Assembly: GCF_014839805.1 (NCBI RefSeq)
Contig: NC_051128.1
Coordinates: forward strand, 11,670,466-11,734,465
DNA from: Manduca sexta
Taxonomy: Eukaryota > Arthropoda > Insecta > Lepidoptera > Sphingidae
Direction: 5' to 3'
DNA: 64,000 nt
The notes beneath the pieces were generated by a model that saw nothing but the letters and a program-made list of their open reading frames with translations, did not search any database and had not been told where the DNA came from. The translations under genes and the position numbers were made by a program. Shown in pieces: positions 26,884-38,768 of this stretch (position 1 is the first letter of the stretch; the number at the start of each line of letters is the position of its first letter).

Positions 26884-27071
26884 TCTAAACTAATATAAAA
26901 CTGAAGAGTTTGTTTAAACACGCTTATCTCAAAAACTACAAAACCGATTTTGAAATTTTCACAAATAAGAAACCACATTATTCCTGAGTGCTATAGGCTA
27001 CTTTGTATCCCAGTAAAATATTTACCCCGGAAAAACATCTTCACACAGGCGGAGCCGCAGGCAAAAGCTAG
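26884..27071 (+). mobile_element. Miniature Helitron 1 (188 bp)
   Basis: Starts TCTAAACTAATATAAAAC after A and ends GGCAAAAGCTAG before T. A GCGGAGCCGC hairpin lies shortly before the CTAG end. It has no coding capacity. Confidence 0.65.
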
Positions 27072-27104
27072 TGCGACGATATTATGCTCGCTACTAGCAA
27101 ACCA

Positions 27105-27320
27105 TCTACATATATATAAAAATGAATCCCTATTTCCTTGGTCACGCCATCACGCGCGAACGGCTGAACCGATTTCACTATTTTTTTTTATTGTGTTTGT
27201 TATTGTCAGGCGAAGGACCTTATGAAAAAAAAATAAGGAAGGAAGTTAATTTCAGCGATTGACAGAATGCGCGCTGCATATTCATACTTAAGACGGGACA
27301 ACGTCTGTCGGGTCAACTAG
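27105..27320 (+). mobile_element. Miniature Helitron 2 (216 bp)
   Basis: Starts TCTACATATATATAAAAATG after A and ends GTCGGGTCAACTAG before T, with a hairpin-capable GACGGGACAACGTC before the end. The 5' end shares the TCTA...TATATAAAA terminus of the 21.5-23.0 kb Helitron and the phrase GGCTGAACCGATTT. Confidence 0.7.
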
Positions 27321-27629
27321 TTAGCAATAAAAAGCTCATTTGATTTTCCTGCACAGTATTCAGCATCAGAATACCGGAAAAAGCCATTTGTTAAAATGTA
27401 TTCAACCTGCAAACTCTGTAAACACAATGATTAAATCGTACAAGCTGCTACAATACAAGCGCATTTGTTCTGAAATGTTACTTCCAAGAATATCTATTTT
27501 GAACGTGTGTGGCCGCCGCGCCGGTACGTGTTTATCACATTGTAATACGATGTTTTGATATTATGTAATATTGTATACTGTTATATAAAACTAAACAGAT
27601 TTTATGTATTTCTTTTTGAACGTGCTAAT

Positions 27630-27775
27630 CTGACGTGAGATGTTAAGTCTTATTATGTCCAGTAGTTACACAGACTACAATGTTCTTCAAACCGAAATAC
27701 AACAGTGATGTGTGTTATGCTGCTTGGCGACAGAATTAGACATTGCGGTGGTACCTACCCAGGCGGACTCTAAAA
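27630..27775 (+). repeat. Dispersed repeat family A, copy 3 (3' half)
   Basis: Only the 3' half is present: TCCAGTAGTTACACAGACTA through CCTACCCAGGCGGACTC. Confidence 0.7.
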
Positions 27776-28141
27776 TAAGGATAAGCCTGCTTCCTCTCAT
27801 CATAAGACAGCAAAATACATGGCGGAAATTGGATGCACTAATTGCGTTTCTGTTTACCCGTTTGAGAGTAAAAGATTTGAGTTTGTGGCTAATAGGAAGT
27901 TACATTATTGCTGAATGAGAAGAGTTTTACGCGGACGAAGCGGCGTGCAAATGTAAAAATATGGTAATCATAAAGATATGTAGGAAGTTACATAACTGCT
28001 ACGAAAACATTGATCTTGGATTTCGCGTTTTGCGCGGTTTTAATTTTAGATTTTACACGTAGATGTGTGTTTACGTAAGAATGAATAATAGTGTTTTAAA
28101 ACATAATGTATAAGCTTAGTTAGCTAACGTAAAATCGTAAT

Positions 28142-28275
28142 AATAATATCAGCCCTGTATTATATACTGTCCCACTGCTGTACGGGCCTCCTGTACTAAT
28201 GAGAGGGATTAGGCCTTGTTCCACCACGCTGACCTAGTGCGGATTGGTAGACTTCACACACCTTCGTAATCATCA
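28142..28275 (-). repeat. SINE copy, 3' body, reversed
   Basis: The reverse complement of the 51640-51775 SINE tail (ATCAGCCCTGTATTATATAC, TTAGGCCTTGTTCCACCACG). Confidence 0.7.
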
Positions 28276-30284
28276 CATATTACATATCACAAAACTGTAA
28301 GGTAGAGTTAATTAGTGCAAGAGATACATGAGCGTGGCTTCCAAATCCTTCTGACACAAGTAAACACCAGTGCAATGGCATCCTTATTACCGATAATAAT
28401 CAGAGTAAGATTTATACTATTGTAGATAAATTATTGTCCACGTAGCAGGGAAAAAAATGAACTTATAAGGTAATTAACCTCAGATATATATATAACTGAA
28501 AGGTCAGCTGCAAGCTCTACAGTAATAGTCTGTAAAGATTTATAGTCAGTCAAACCTGTCTAGACGGGTAGTTGGTTCGCTGCAGGGTAACATGCGAGCG
28601 GTACATTGTTACTGTGTATATAATATAGTAACAATGTTACTCCGGTGAGCGACACGTGCATACAAAATATCGATACGTTGAGTATTGGCGAGTTCACTCT
28701 AGTTAAGTATTGATTTCTTGTGTTTACGCGAATGTTAGACATAAAAATAAAACTATTTATTTGGATTTCTAAGACTTCCTAATATCGTTCTTTCGTCTGA
28801 AGTAATATGTCTCCTATCTCTTACGAAAGGAAAAACTTAAGAATGCTATGGGTCTTTAAAATACTCTCACTGCGTCATGCTAATCTATAAAACCCATTTC
28901 AACTCTTCCGGGTACCCGGATTTTGATTATTCATGAGCAAATCACAAATAAAGTTATGAACAACATCAATCTATGATCCACCCAGTATAACGAGCGTCTT
29001 AACCATCATTTTAAGATATTATTTGACCATATTAACACCAAAAGTGCGCAAATTTCGATACTGTGACGAACACATCGATATTATTACCAACACGGATTAC
29101 AAACACAGCAGTGTGTAGCCATCTCTAGCGGTGATACATTGTCAATTAGCATGCTAGCGATAATTACACGTATCGTAATGAAACGCACGAGACGACAGAC
29201 TTGCTTGCTAATGTTGATGCGATTTGGTATTAGTTATTTCATACGTTGTATGGGTGTACAATGTATTTGTAAGTGGTAGTCTTGTTAATCGCCTCCTTGG
29301 TTCCGTTATGGAATGGTCCTGAGTTCGATTCTCAGACCGGACAACACTATAGGTTTTTTTTTAACACACTCTCACTCACACTCTTTCTGTCTTCTTTCTT
29401 TTTTTCTTTCTATTGGAATGGGCATGAGGATAGGTGACGGGAAAACAATATTAACGTAATGTTTGAATTTCCAATGAAATGATCTAAAACAGAAGTTGCT
29501 CGATGACTATTACAAGGTTGTAAGTATTTTTTTTTGCATAAATTGAATTATATATTGTATAAATCTGTGCCGTTTTTTAATTAAACTTTTCAATAATCCC
29601 GAAATATAAATAAAGGGGGACCATTAACTAATATCGCTTCTAATTTTTACCGACATGAAAACTATAAATAAACTTTTTCAATATACATAAAAAAAAATTA
29701 CATAGGACCTTGTAATAGTGAGCCAGTGAGATGTAATAACATTGATCAGGTATTATATTGATTAATAACTTCCATAGATAGGTGTTCTTACCTTACCGCG
29801 TCCATTCACCGCCATACATGTCCATTTCGTTCCATGGATTACAGCATGTCAGTTTATAATTGAGAAATTATCTTGATTGATGGACATTGTAAAGGAACTA
29901 AAATGTACCCTGTTTCAATGTAAGACGTGATAGATTACCATTTAAATGTTTCCATAGAATTGTAATTATGCAGAAATTTATTGTGACACTTGAATAAGGA
30001 TAATTCCTTTCCTTACAATGTCAAGATTTCATTGTATATTATTTGTCATCTTCTGACGTATAATGCCCAACAACTACACTTAGCTTAATGCTAGTACTTA
30101 TAGATTCATTTTTAAGTACCATACTGTATTACCACGTTGCATTCATGTTTACTGCATGAATTTGTCGGCTCAAACGTGGTCGCGTCACTGTCTCGCGGGA
30201 GCCAGACGTGAAATGATATTATGCTGTTGTCTTTCAAATAAATAAACACACATCACACCTTAATCTCCAAAGGAGTAGGTAGAG

Positions 30285-30440
30285 ATGCAACCAGGACATC
30301 CACTTTTATCCTGTGTGTTCTGTCCTATGATGAGGGCGAGCCTATCGCTTTACCGGGCAAATTCCAGCCTCAGCAGAAAATCCAATATCACTTTGTCCTA
30401 CGCGGGATGCGAAGCTGAGATCTCAGACAGTGTGTATCGC
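30285..30440 (+). repeat. Dispersed lepidopteran repeat family E
   Basis: CTATGATGAGGGCGAGCCTA, GGGCAAATTCCAGCCT and CAATATCACTTTGTCC resemble a very common lepidopteran repeat. Partial relatives are at 5870-5945 (GGGGGCGAGCCTTTC, CACAAATTCCAGACTTCGGG) and 18220-18275. Confidence 0.55.
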
Positions 30441-33400
30441 GCTCGGAATGCCAGGATGCCACCGAGGCAGTCTCCTATGGTGAATGAAGGCCCGAAATAC
30501 ACCCCTCTGCTCTTCCCGCGTCCCCGCTTTTCAGATTAGTTTAGGTTAAGTTAGCCGGAAAAGCATCCAAGTTCTTTTACATTTATGTTTGCGAAACGTG
30601 GAGATCATTTAAATTTCACCCACATTCTCGTTTGCCGACATACGTTATTAAAAAAAATGTTCATTAATAGTATAGTGATATATTCAACCACTAAGCGATT
30701 AAATCGGCTCATTCCACTTAAACATTTCACCTTGACCCGAATTCTTTCACTACGTTCCGTCCTGAGACCTTCAAACGTCTCTCTAGTGACGCGAAGGTCG
30801 TCTGTGGGCCAAGGACAGGTCGCAGGTGAAGTTTTGTGGGTCGAGAAATAAGAGTTAACCGGTTCTTTTTAATGTGGACACGGCAAAGTGACCCCACTGC
30901 CCCTGGTAATATGGATGAAATTAAATAATTTATTTTAACCTGTATAATGTTATACATTATTTAGATTCCGTCAATATAAACTTTACCACCAGTTCGGAAA
31001 GCAGTTCTCACCAGAGAATAACGGGCGAGAAACTCTGGAATCTCTCTCTAGATACTAAGTGGAGTAGGGTCCAGATAAAGTCTGACGACAGAACATTATA
31101 CCTCGTCTGTCTATACAATTAAGGCAAACTGTTTGTAACTGGATATACACAGGCTGATTCCGGACCTTGCCACACTAACTTGATCCACTATACACCTTGT
31201 TTACTATAGCCGGTGTGCGGACGAATGCAAATGTCCTACCACCAGCCACTTGTGTTGATATGCAGTGTTTTATAGTAACCAATATTGAGAAAGGATTGTG
31301 AGTTTGTGCGTTTCTTTCCAATTTTTGAATAAATATTTGAATATCAGAGAGATCAAACAAACGTGCGTCCAGTAGATATCTAGTTTTGGAATTCATCTAA
31401 TTTCATTGATTTCATTCTCTCAAGTCTCAACTAACAGTTTTACTATGTATGTCATCGTCATGCCTTTTGAGGGCTAAGCAGAGTTGTAACACACCCACAT
31501 TATAGACCCCACGTAATACAAGGCGAGTATGATGTACTATACATAGTCTTTAGATTACAAAGGTTACACAATTGACATCGTCAATCGTGGCTAATGTTTG
31601 TTTACATTACTGATAATGTTAAATACCATTTCGGTTTCGTTTTTAATTTCCACCCATACCCGTGTCGTCATGTGACGTGGTATTTGCCGCGCCAACATTT
31701 GCATTGCTCCATCGGTGTGTGTATTTCGAATTAGTGAATTATCACTGTTTACTACGAAGTGCGGACAAATCGGTATCTTTATTCTATTTTCGTAGTAATC
31801 TTTTTGTGGAGTTCCGGCAACTTTAATATTGGTAGTTCATATGAATATGGTATTTTTAAATAGTACGAATGAGGTGATGAGGATGTCCTTTGGCTATATA
31901 AAAGAAACAAATACGAACCTTTTGAATTATTATAATCATGTTACTTTATTCTATATGTATTATATATGTCATGTCAGTGTAATGGGTTTGAGACAGCGTT
32001 CCAAACATGGGCCATAATATTGTTCAAACGAATGTTCACGACAGAAGTATACTTCTCGCCGATTTCAATTAAACAATTCCGAACTCTTTTTTCAATCGTT
32101 TGTGAAATAGACCATTCCGAATCATGTTTATTCCGATATACTTACGAATGAAGAAATTCTGATATCGAAGCTTATTATTAATATAGTTTATTAAAACCGG
32201 CCGTGAGTAACGATTCCTTGTTCTGTAATCTCAGTATTCTACGTGGTTTGTCATACAGAGTTACTACCAAGACTTACTTCTAGACTGTTATCAAGTGCTA
32301 TACGTGTATACCGTATAACAATTTATCTGTTATGTAATGTGCTATTCATAGTTGTTATTAGAACATTGTACATTGTTGCATATTTGGCTCTCGGTGGATT
32401 TGTCAAGCTAAGACCGACGAATATTTGTAATAGAACGGGATGTAAAGGATTTTTATTAATGTAAGGTCAGTCTCGTATCCTTGAAGGGAAAGCAGAGACA
32501 TTTATTACGCAATTTCACTATAACTAAATTTTACAGGCACTGCTCGCGATTATTTTTCTGCGATGTATTGTAGCGTAAAAAAACCTACCTGTCAATGAAT
32601 TTCTATTCAAAATCAACTCGGCCATTATCAAAGTTAGCACCGATACAAGAAGATATAATAATAATAAAAAAATAAAGCATTACTTTCTAAATCACAGACA
32701 GACGCTCAATGTCTCCGTGCGTCGACAACAAACTACATTGTGGTTCAGAAACAAAAAAAAACTTTATTAATTTTAACAAGAGCAACAGATGTCTTCGTTG
32801 TAGTTTGACCTTTCCTCCAACGGGACGGAGCAATTTACTCGTTACTGTTATCTTAATATTGTGTCACCGTGACTCAGTGCCTACGCTTAAAAAAAATTAA
32901 GTACAATATGAGATAAGGGTCTATTGCGTATTAAACAAATAAAAATAATGCTTTCGGTAGGATTTAGGGGTCAAATATTATCATTTATTAGATACATATG
33001 AGCCTACGCTGGTTCAATTTTATCAAGTACTTACAAGCTCATGCTTCTATCCGAAGGGTTGGGCAGAGACGCAATGTTTTTGTATGACAGCTCTTATTTT
33101 ATAATATGTTAGATATCAATTTTAATTAAGAGAACTGATCTCCAGAACTCGTAACTACTTTAATTAGCAAAATCATCTATGATATTGTGAAGCCATGTTT
33201 AAAGAAGATGAACCTCTGGATTATAGAATCTCTTGTTCCATAGCTCAGGTACAATGTCGCTATACCAATTAAAATAAGATGAACCTCTAGTTGATAGAAT
33301 CTTTTGTTCCATAGGTCAAGTACAATGTATGACTAATCAGGTCATTATTAACTGATTTCCTCAGAACACCCTGAGTGTCCTGGCTGAGTCAACCTGACTC

Positions 33401-33865
33401 AAACCCCAGTTCTTTATACCGGCAGTTCTTATGTATCAAATGAAAGTATTACATTTTTATTTTTATTCTTTGTATAATGTCTGTTGTATGCAAAAGGCCA
33501 GCGGGAATGAGAAACAAAGGTAGACCAGTAGAGAAATGACTCGATGAAGTTCTAAAAGCTGCAGGAAAAAATTGGTTACAAAATGCAAGACATTTTATCT
33601 ATTTCAATTTACAGGCTGCAATGATTCAATCGTACAAATGTAAAAAGTAATTACTTAGTTTTATTATACACCTCCATGGTGAATCAATCACCATTCTGTA
33701 AAACTACAGCACAAAAAAAATTACGGATTAGTACAGAAGTGCAGCCAGATAAAACAAAACAAACATAAGTGGTATGCAAAACAAATATTCCGATCTTGGG
33801 ATACCTCGTGATTTGTTTGTGACTGATAACTTAATCAGCTTACGTACGTGTAATCCGCATATCTA

Positions 33866-33931
33866 ATCTTATCGTGTCGATGTTTGGCTTTATATATGAA
33901 TATATAAAGCCAAACATCCACACGACAAGAT
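33866..33931. repeat. Near-perfect hairpin, 32-bp arms
   Basis: Arms 33866-33897 and 33900-33931 pair with two mismatches around a 2-nt centre (GA). The core GATGTTTGGCTTTATATAT is perfect. Confidence 0.85.
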
Positions 33932-34629
33932 ACGGTACAAACCACGTGGTTCCCTTGTAATTTTGAAACAAGGAATCTGTCACAACTGGCTACATTCAAG
34001 CTCGAAATACGCCCTTAACTGCTCGGATTTGTTTTACAATATAATTATTTTTGTACCACCTGTATGGATAGAGCTTAACTTGTTTACTTAAAAATAAAAT
34101 TAAAGAATTATTATTAAATGACATCATGTTTGGGAGTTGTTTACGCGTGACAATATGCACGTGGAACTGATAATGGTTAAAGGAATATAGGATTTAGTGG
34201 TTATATTTTCTTACGTAGCTAGTTTATAATTACGACATATTTCGCGTAGGACTATGTGGAACATGAATGGCGTTCAAAAGGCGGGCATTACGAACTATAT
34301 TTATGAAATGGGGACGTAAATAAGTCCCAAAAACACAATGGATTAAAAAGAAAACAAAACAATTTATTATATCTATAAATTTATATATTTGGTATGACAT
34401 TCTTCATCACATATACAATTGATGACGAAGCACGTCCTTGTACTAACGGACATGTGATAGTTAAATCATCAGTGATTCAACTCATGTGTCAATTGGTCTG
34501 AATTGTACGCGGCTGTAATTGAGCTTTTCTTACGCCGTTTCCTTACTCGAGGGTAGCTGTGCTGCTTCGGTGCGCTCTGATACCTAAACGTATTGTTAAA
34601 GAATCGTTCTCCCTTAGAATGTGGCGTAA

Positions 34630-34790
34630 TACATGACACTAAGGTTCGTGTCGTTCGGTTGTCACTGGCCCAGAGATTGACACGTCACACGCGTTGTTCT
34701 CTCGACCTTTCAATATAATTACCATCAAACGACACGGACAGTCGTGTCGTGTCGTTTTGTCATATTTTAGGCGGGCTGCACCGCTTATGA
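34630..34790. repeat. MITE-like repeat with GTGTCG ends
   Basis: TTCGTGTCGTTCGG near the left and AAACGACACGGACAG near the right form an imperfect inverted pair. A similar unit is at 53295-53435 (GTCCGTGTCGTTTAG, GGACGACACGAACG). Confidence 0.45.
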
Positions 34791-34889
34791 CGCCACGAAA
34801 CAATGTCATCTTCGAGTTATAAAGACATTGCTGTGGTTATAATTATTACATAGAAACGAGAATACCTTATTGGCGTTTTTAAAACCAAG

Positions 34890-35975
34890 TTAATAATTAT
34901 CCTCCATTTTTATTTGAAACGGCTCCCCCAATGAAGCAGGCGAAGGTCTATTTAGTTTAATTTCATCAATAAGTTGTAGTATTTTTATTTTAAATGTTCG
35001 TAGCTCATGATCCGACATGTCATCGAATTCATTCATCAAGCTTAAGAAGAAGTGATTCATGTTGGTTTGATTTTTATTCCTTTCCTTGGGTTTCTCCTGA
35101 TGCACATTACTTTTTTTTGGGTATTTCTGCATTGCAGTGTAGATTTCATCATTATAGCTTGGTTTATATCGTTTGCGCGCAGTTCGAAAATTGTTCGTAA
35201 CCACTGGTTCCTCAAGTGTTGAGTTAGTATCTTCTGATCTTATATCTTGATCAATTTCATTGGAAACAGATAATTCTTGTTCATCTTCAGAAGGTCTTGC
35301 TTGTTCCTCGGTTTCAGCATCTGAGAATGGATCTCGTTCCGGAACAGACGTGATGTTACCCTGATATTGTATTTCATTTAATGGCTTCACGAAAGGCACA
35401 ATGAATGATAGATGTTCTTTGAGATAGTATGGCTTTTTTGGTTTCGATCCGCTAGATGGCGCTTTGAAACTTCTTAAGAAAGTCGATCTGATGTTACGCC
35501 ATTTCTCTTTGCACTCCTGAACTGAAAAGAAAGATAACACTTGTTACTTCATATTGTTTTAAGTATAATATGTATAAGGAAAAATAGCAACACACTTTTA
35601 CCTTATTGACTTTAAACTAAATAATGTTTATATAATACAGTTTCAGTATGCCGAGTGCTCAACAATCTCACCCATTTTTATTCGATCGAAGATGGACACG
35701 ACTCGGGTATCGAACCCTCTGCTGTCCGCACGACAGTTGAAAATCGTACACCAATACAACTACGCCACCGAAACATTCACTAAATATTACTTTAATATAA
35801 CAACGGTTTAGATTAGGAGATTGAACCAATACACACCTGATAGGTTTAATTTATTAGACACTTCCATCCACGCCTTTTCTGTCATATCCTTTTTGGTATA
35901 ATCAGGTATTTTATTATTATACAACAAGGGATACTTTTCAATTTCCTGCACCAAAGTCAAATGTATGTCCGCCAT
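34890..35975 (-). CDS. MADF-BESS DNA-binding protein, 2 exons
   Basis: Exon 1 is 35975-35837 and exon 2 is 35521-34890 (TAA at 34892-34890): 771 nt, 256 aa. The donor is CAG/GTGTGT and the acceptor TTTTCAG, joined in phase 1 (GTT, Val). The ATG at 35975 was chosen because it starts the conserved MADF helix (DIHLTLVQEIEKYPLLY) and has a good Kozak context (AAG before ATGG); the upstream in-frame ATG at 36113 lies in promoter-like DNA. Residues about 5-92 form the MADF (Myb/SANT-like) domain, including CKEKWRNIRSTFLRS. An acidic, disordered middle follows, then a BESS motif at about 201-235 (FFLSLMNEF, HELRTFKIKILQLI). MADF-BESS proteins are nuclear and bind DNA through MADF and partners through BESS. 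The specific orthologue is not recognised. An origin from a PIF/Harbinger accessory gene is possible, but no transposase is nearby. Confidence 0.85.
35690..35775 (-). repeat. tRNA-like SINE head in the MADF intron
   Basis: On the minus strand an A-box-like GGTGGCGTAGTTGTA (around 35768-35754) and a B-box-like GGTTCGATACCC (around 35716-35705) are spaced as in tRNA-derived pol III promoters. It lies inside the 315-bp intron. It is probably a SINE head and not a functional tRNA, since cloverleaf pairing is poor. Confidence 0.45.
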
Positions 35976-36130
35976 CTTGTAATGACGCGATGCGATGCGG
36001 CGCGGCGTGCGGTTACGTTGGTAAATACAGAGCGGTGACTGGCCTCGGATACCGAGGGACGTTACGCGGTAAAACGAAACGAGCCCTCCCCGCGCCCGCA
36101 CGCGCCGAGCCAATCAGGAGCCGGGAATGA
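35976..36130 (-). promoter_or_regulatory. CpG-rich promoter of the MADF-BESS gene
   Basis: The 150 bp upstream of the MADF ATG are GC- and CpG-rich against an AT-rich background and contain a CCAAT box (plus-strand GCCAATCAGG at about 36110-36119, reading ATTGG on the gene strand). No convincing TATA box is seen. The transcription start is probably inside this stretch. Confidence 0.5.
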
Positions 36131-36739
36131 AATAGACGCGTTCGTTAAACTTTGTACCGTATTAAAGGCGAGTTAATTGTCCTAGCGGCGGTTTAGGGCC
36201 CAAGCTTTGGACACGAATGCACCTGTTACTACTGTGGACTGTATACACATGTATTAAAACTGAGTGTTTCATTTAAATTGTATAACAAGTCCATGGATTT
36301 TACTTAGTCAAATAATGAAAAAATTAAAGTGTTCTTTTGTGTGTGTTATTTATTCTTAGTGTTTATTTTGGCTATCTCAATGAAATGCAATTAATATTAT
36401 TGTAACACGATGCTTTACACGCGACTTCGACATGACCATTACTATCTAATGTTACTTATAATATTCAAAACAAAATTAAGAAGTACTGATCATATTTCGT
36501 AAAAAGCGCATATTATTTCTCAATAGAACTTACAGTCTAAAAACATACTTGGTACGTATACAAGCGTGACCGCATAGCAATTGTTTCTTCGATATGTCTA
36601 CATACAAATAGATACCGACGGTACAGCGAAATTCTTAAGCACATTAAAGTGACGATCAAATGAAGTTGTTGTCCAAAAATAAAGACCTGCCGGCCATAGA
36701 ATCTTTTTTTTTTATACGTCACGAAAAATTGATCCCTCT

Positions 36740-36950
36740 GCACCTGATAGCACGTAGAGTGAGATCCAATAGAACCTGGACTGACGAGAGATGATCACCC
36801 CTCGGCAGTCGACACAATTATGCCGGCCTGTTGGAACCGGTTATACACAGATATTTACGTGGACCACTATGGCGAGTTTTAATATCTTGTATACAGTGCT
36901 CGCTATCTGAGCGGATATAAAATATATCCTACTACCAGCAAATATATTAT
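36740..36950 (+). repeat. Dispersed repeat family B, copy 2
   Basis: Shares ACTGACGAGAGATGATCACC, CAATTATGCCGGCCTGTTGG and GGATATAAAATATATCCTAC with copy 1. Confidence 0.7.
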
Positions 36951-37314
36951 CATATACAATTCCCCTTATTACGTTTAATTGCACTCGCCCATACTGTTCG
37001 AGATACAAAATATATTGATATGACACCCCCCATAATGTTAAGGAAGGTCGTAACCACCTTCAACTATTAAATAACATAGTAACAGTAATTTTATATTATG
37101 CAATGTGTTGTTAAGACATTAAAACCTACGACAATACGGCACGGTGTTATACAACGTTGTTTTGAATGCTTTGCATATTACAATGTAACATGGAACGATG
37201 GTACATTATTTATTACCTGGATTTAATTTCCATAAGTAATATCATTTTCAATAAACGATTCCATTCAATGCACCCACCTCTGACTTGTCTAAAGTTATAT
37301 GGGTATACTTTGTG

Positions 37315-37480
37315 AATTGTAGCATGCTTTAACGGTGAAGGAAAACATCGTGAGGAAACTTGCATACTTGAGAAATTCTCTCAAGAATCTTGAGGGTATG
37401 TGAAGTCTGCCAGTCCGCATTAGGCCAGCGTGGTGGACTCAGGCCTAATTCCACTCGATGGCAGTGGAACAATAATAAAG
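37315..37480 (+). repeat. SINE copy, 5' truncated
   Basis: Matches 51555-51700 of the full-length SINE (GGTGAAGGAAAACATCGTGA, GGCCAGCGTGGTGGACT). Confidence 0.75.
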
Positions 37481-38768
37481 GACTGATATTAGATTATCGG
37501 ATTTTAAACCCAAATTTGTTGTTCGTATTTTTTAAATTCTTTAATGGAAATGTGTTAGGTTTTTATGTTAATTTCATGATTTATTACAATATATATTGTT
37601 ATTATATTTTAACTGCATATTGGGGTTCTATTCATGTGACATAAAAATAAAAGAAAAATGTACTTAAATATATTTTTGACACACACATACCACGGTCCAC
37701 GACCTTCAAAAGACATATGTGTAAATTTATTAAAAATAAAGTTCAAAATCGCTGAATGAACGGGTGTGAAATTTAGAACTTATGTAGACCAATACCTAGA
37801 TTATTATATTTTACTTACTAACAGTACATATTAACTTACTTAAGACTGATGTGGACGGTGCTGTGAGTAAAACCCGATTATAAATGAAAAAGTATAGAAA
37901 TGCCAAACCCTAAAAATCAAACAATCGTACCCACAACATTTTTTATTAATATGTCATATGAAAGAGTTGGTGTATTTCAGCGACGGTATAGTGTACCTAT
38001 TTAAGCGAATAAGAACAAAAAAAAACAGCTTGTATCTGTCATTTGCACGTAGTGTACGCAGTTGCGACAATTGAGACAATGACGCGTCCTCAGATTGCGC
38101 ATTCTGGCATATCTACCTCTTTACTTAAATGTCATTCACAAAACCTGGTATTAAAAACATTACCCTCATTCTGCAGTCTGGTTGTAAGTGACATGTTACA
38201 ATGTAGATGCATCCTATGTATAAAGGTACGTTCACTCGGCCCTGATTTTAGCATGATACAATGTTGATACAATATATCGTCAATATATGACGACGCTCGC
38301 ACAAAAAATAAGCAGGTAGATGGGCATTAAGCCGTGGAGAATGCTATGTGCCAGGGGTGGCGAACCTTTTCCTATTTGCGTCGCTATCTTTTTTTGAAAT
38401 ACTTTGAGATGACTACAATCGCTAGTCCTATTCAAAAACTTTAACAAGACCACAGAGATCATTTTCTGATTTTAAAGAGTATGTTCTTAAATTATTTTAT
38501 TTTTATTTTTTATTTTTATTATATTTGGATGGCTCACGGCTATCAAAAACAAACAAATATAGGACGAAATGAATACAATAAATAAGCCAATTACGAGCCA
38601 CCGCAGATAGTTTTTAAAATTACTTTAACTTATCGTCTAAAAATCTTAAAAATATGTTAACAAAAGTTTACTAACTTACGTACTTAAACTTAGGTTATTA
38701 AAAATACTTAATAATATTAACAAAATGCCGTTAAAAAAGAAAAAAATAATAAAAAGCAACAGTAATAA

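Larger units (their letters stand above)
28276..34629. other. Noncoding, repeat remnants
   Basis: A tRNA-like head with B box AGTTCGATTCT occurs at 29328-29338, family E at 30285-30440, a diverged family B-like stretch at 31005-31240 and the hairpin at 33866-33931. No exon recognised. Confidence 0.5.
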
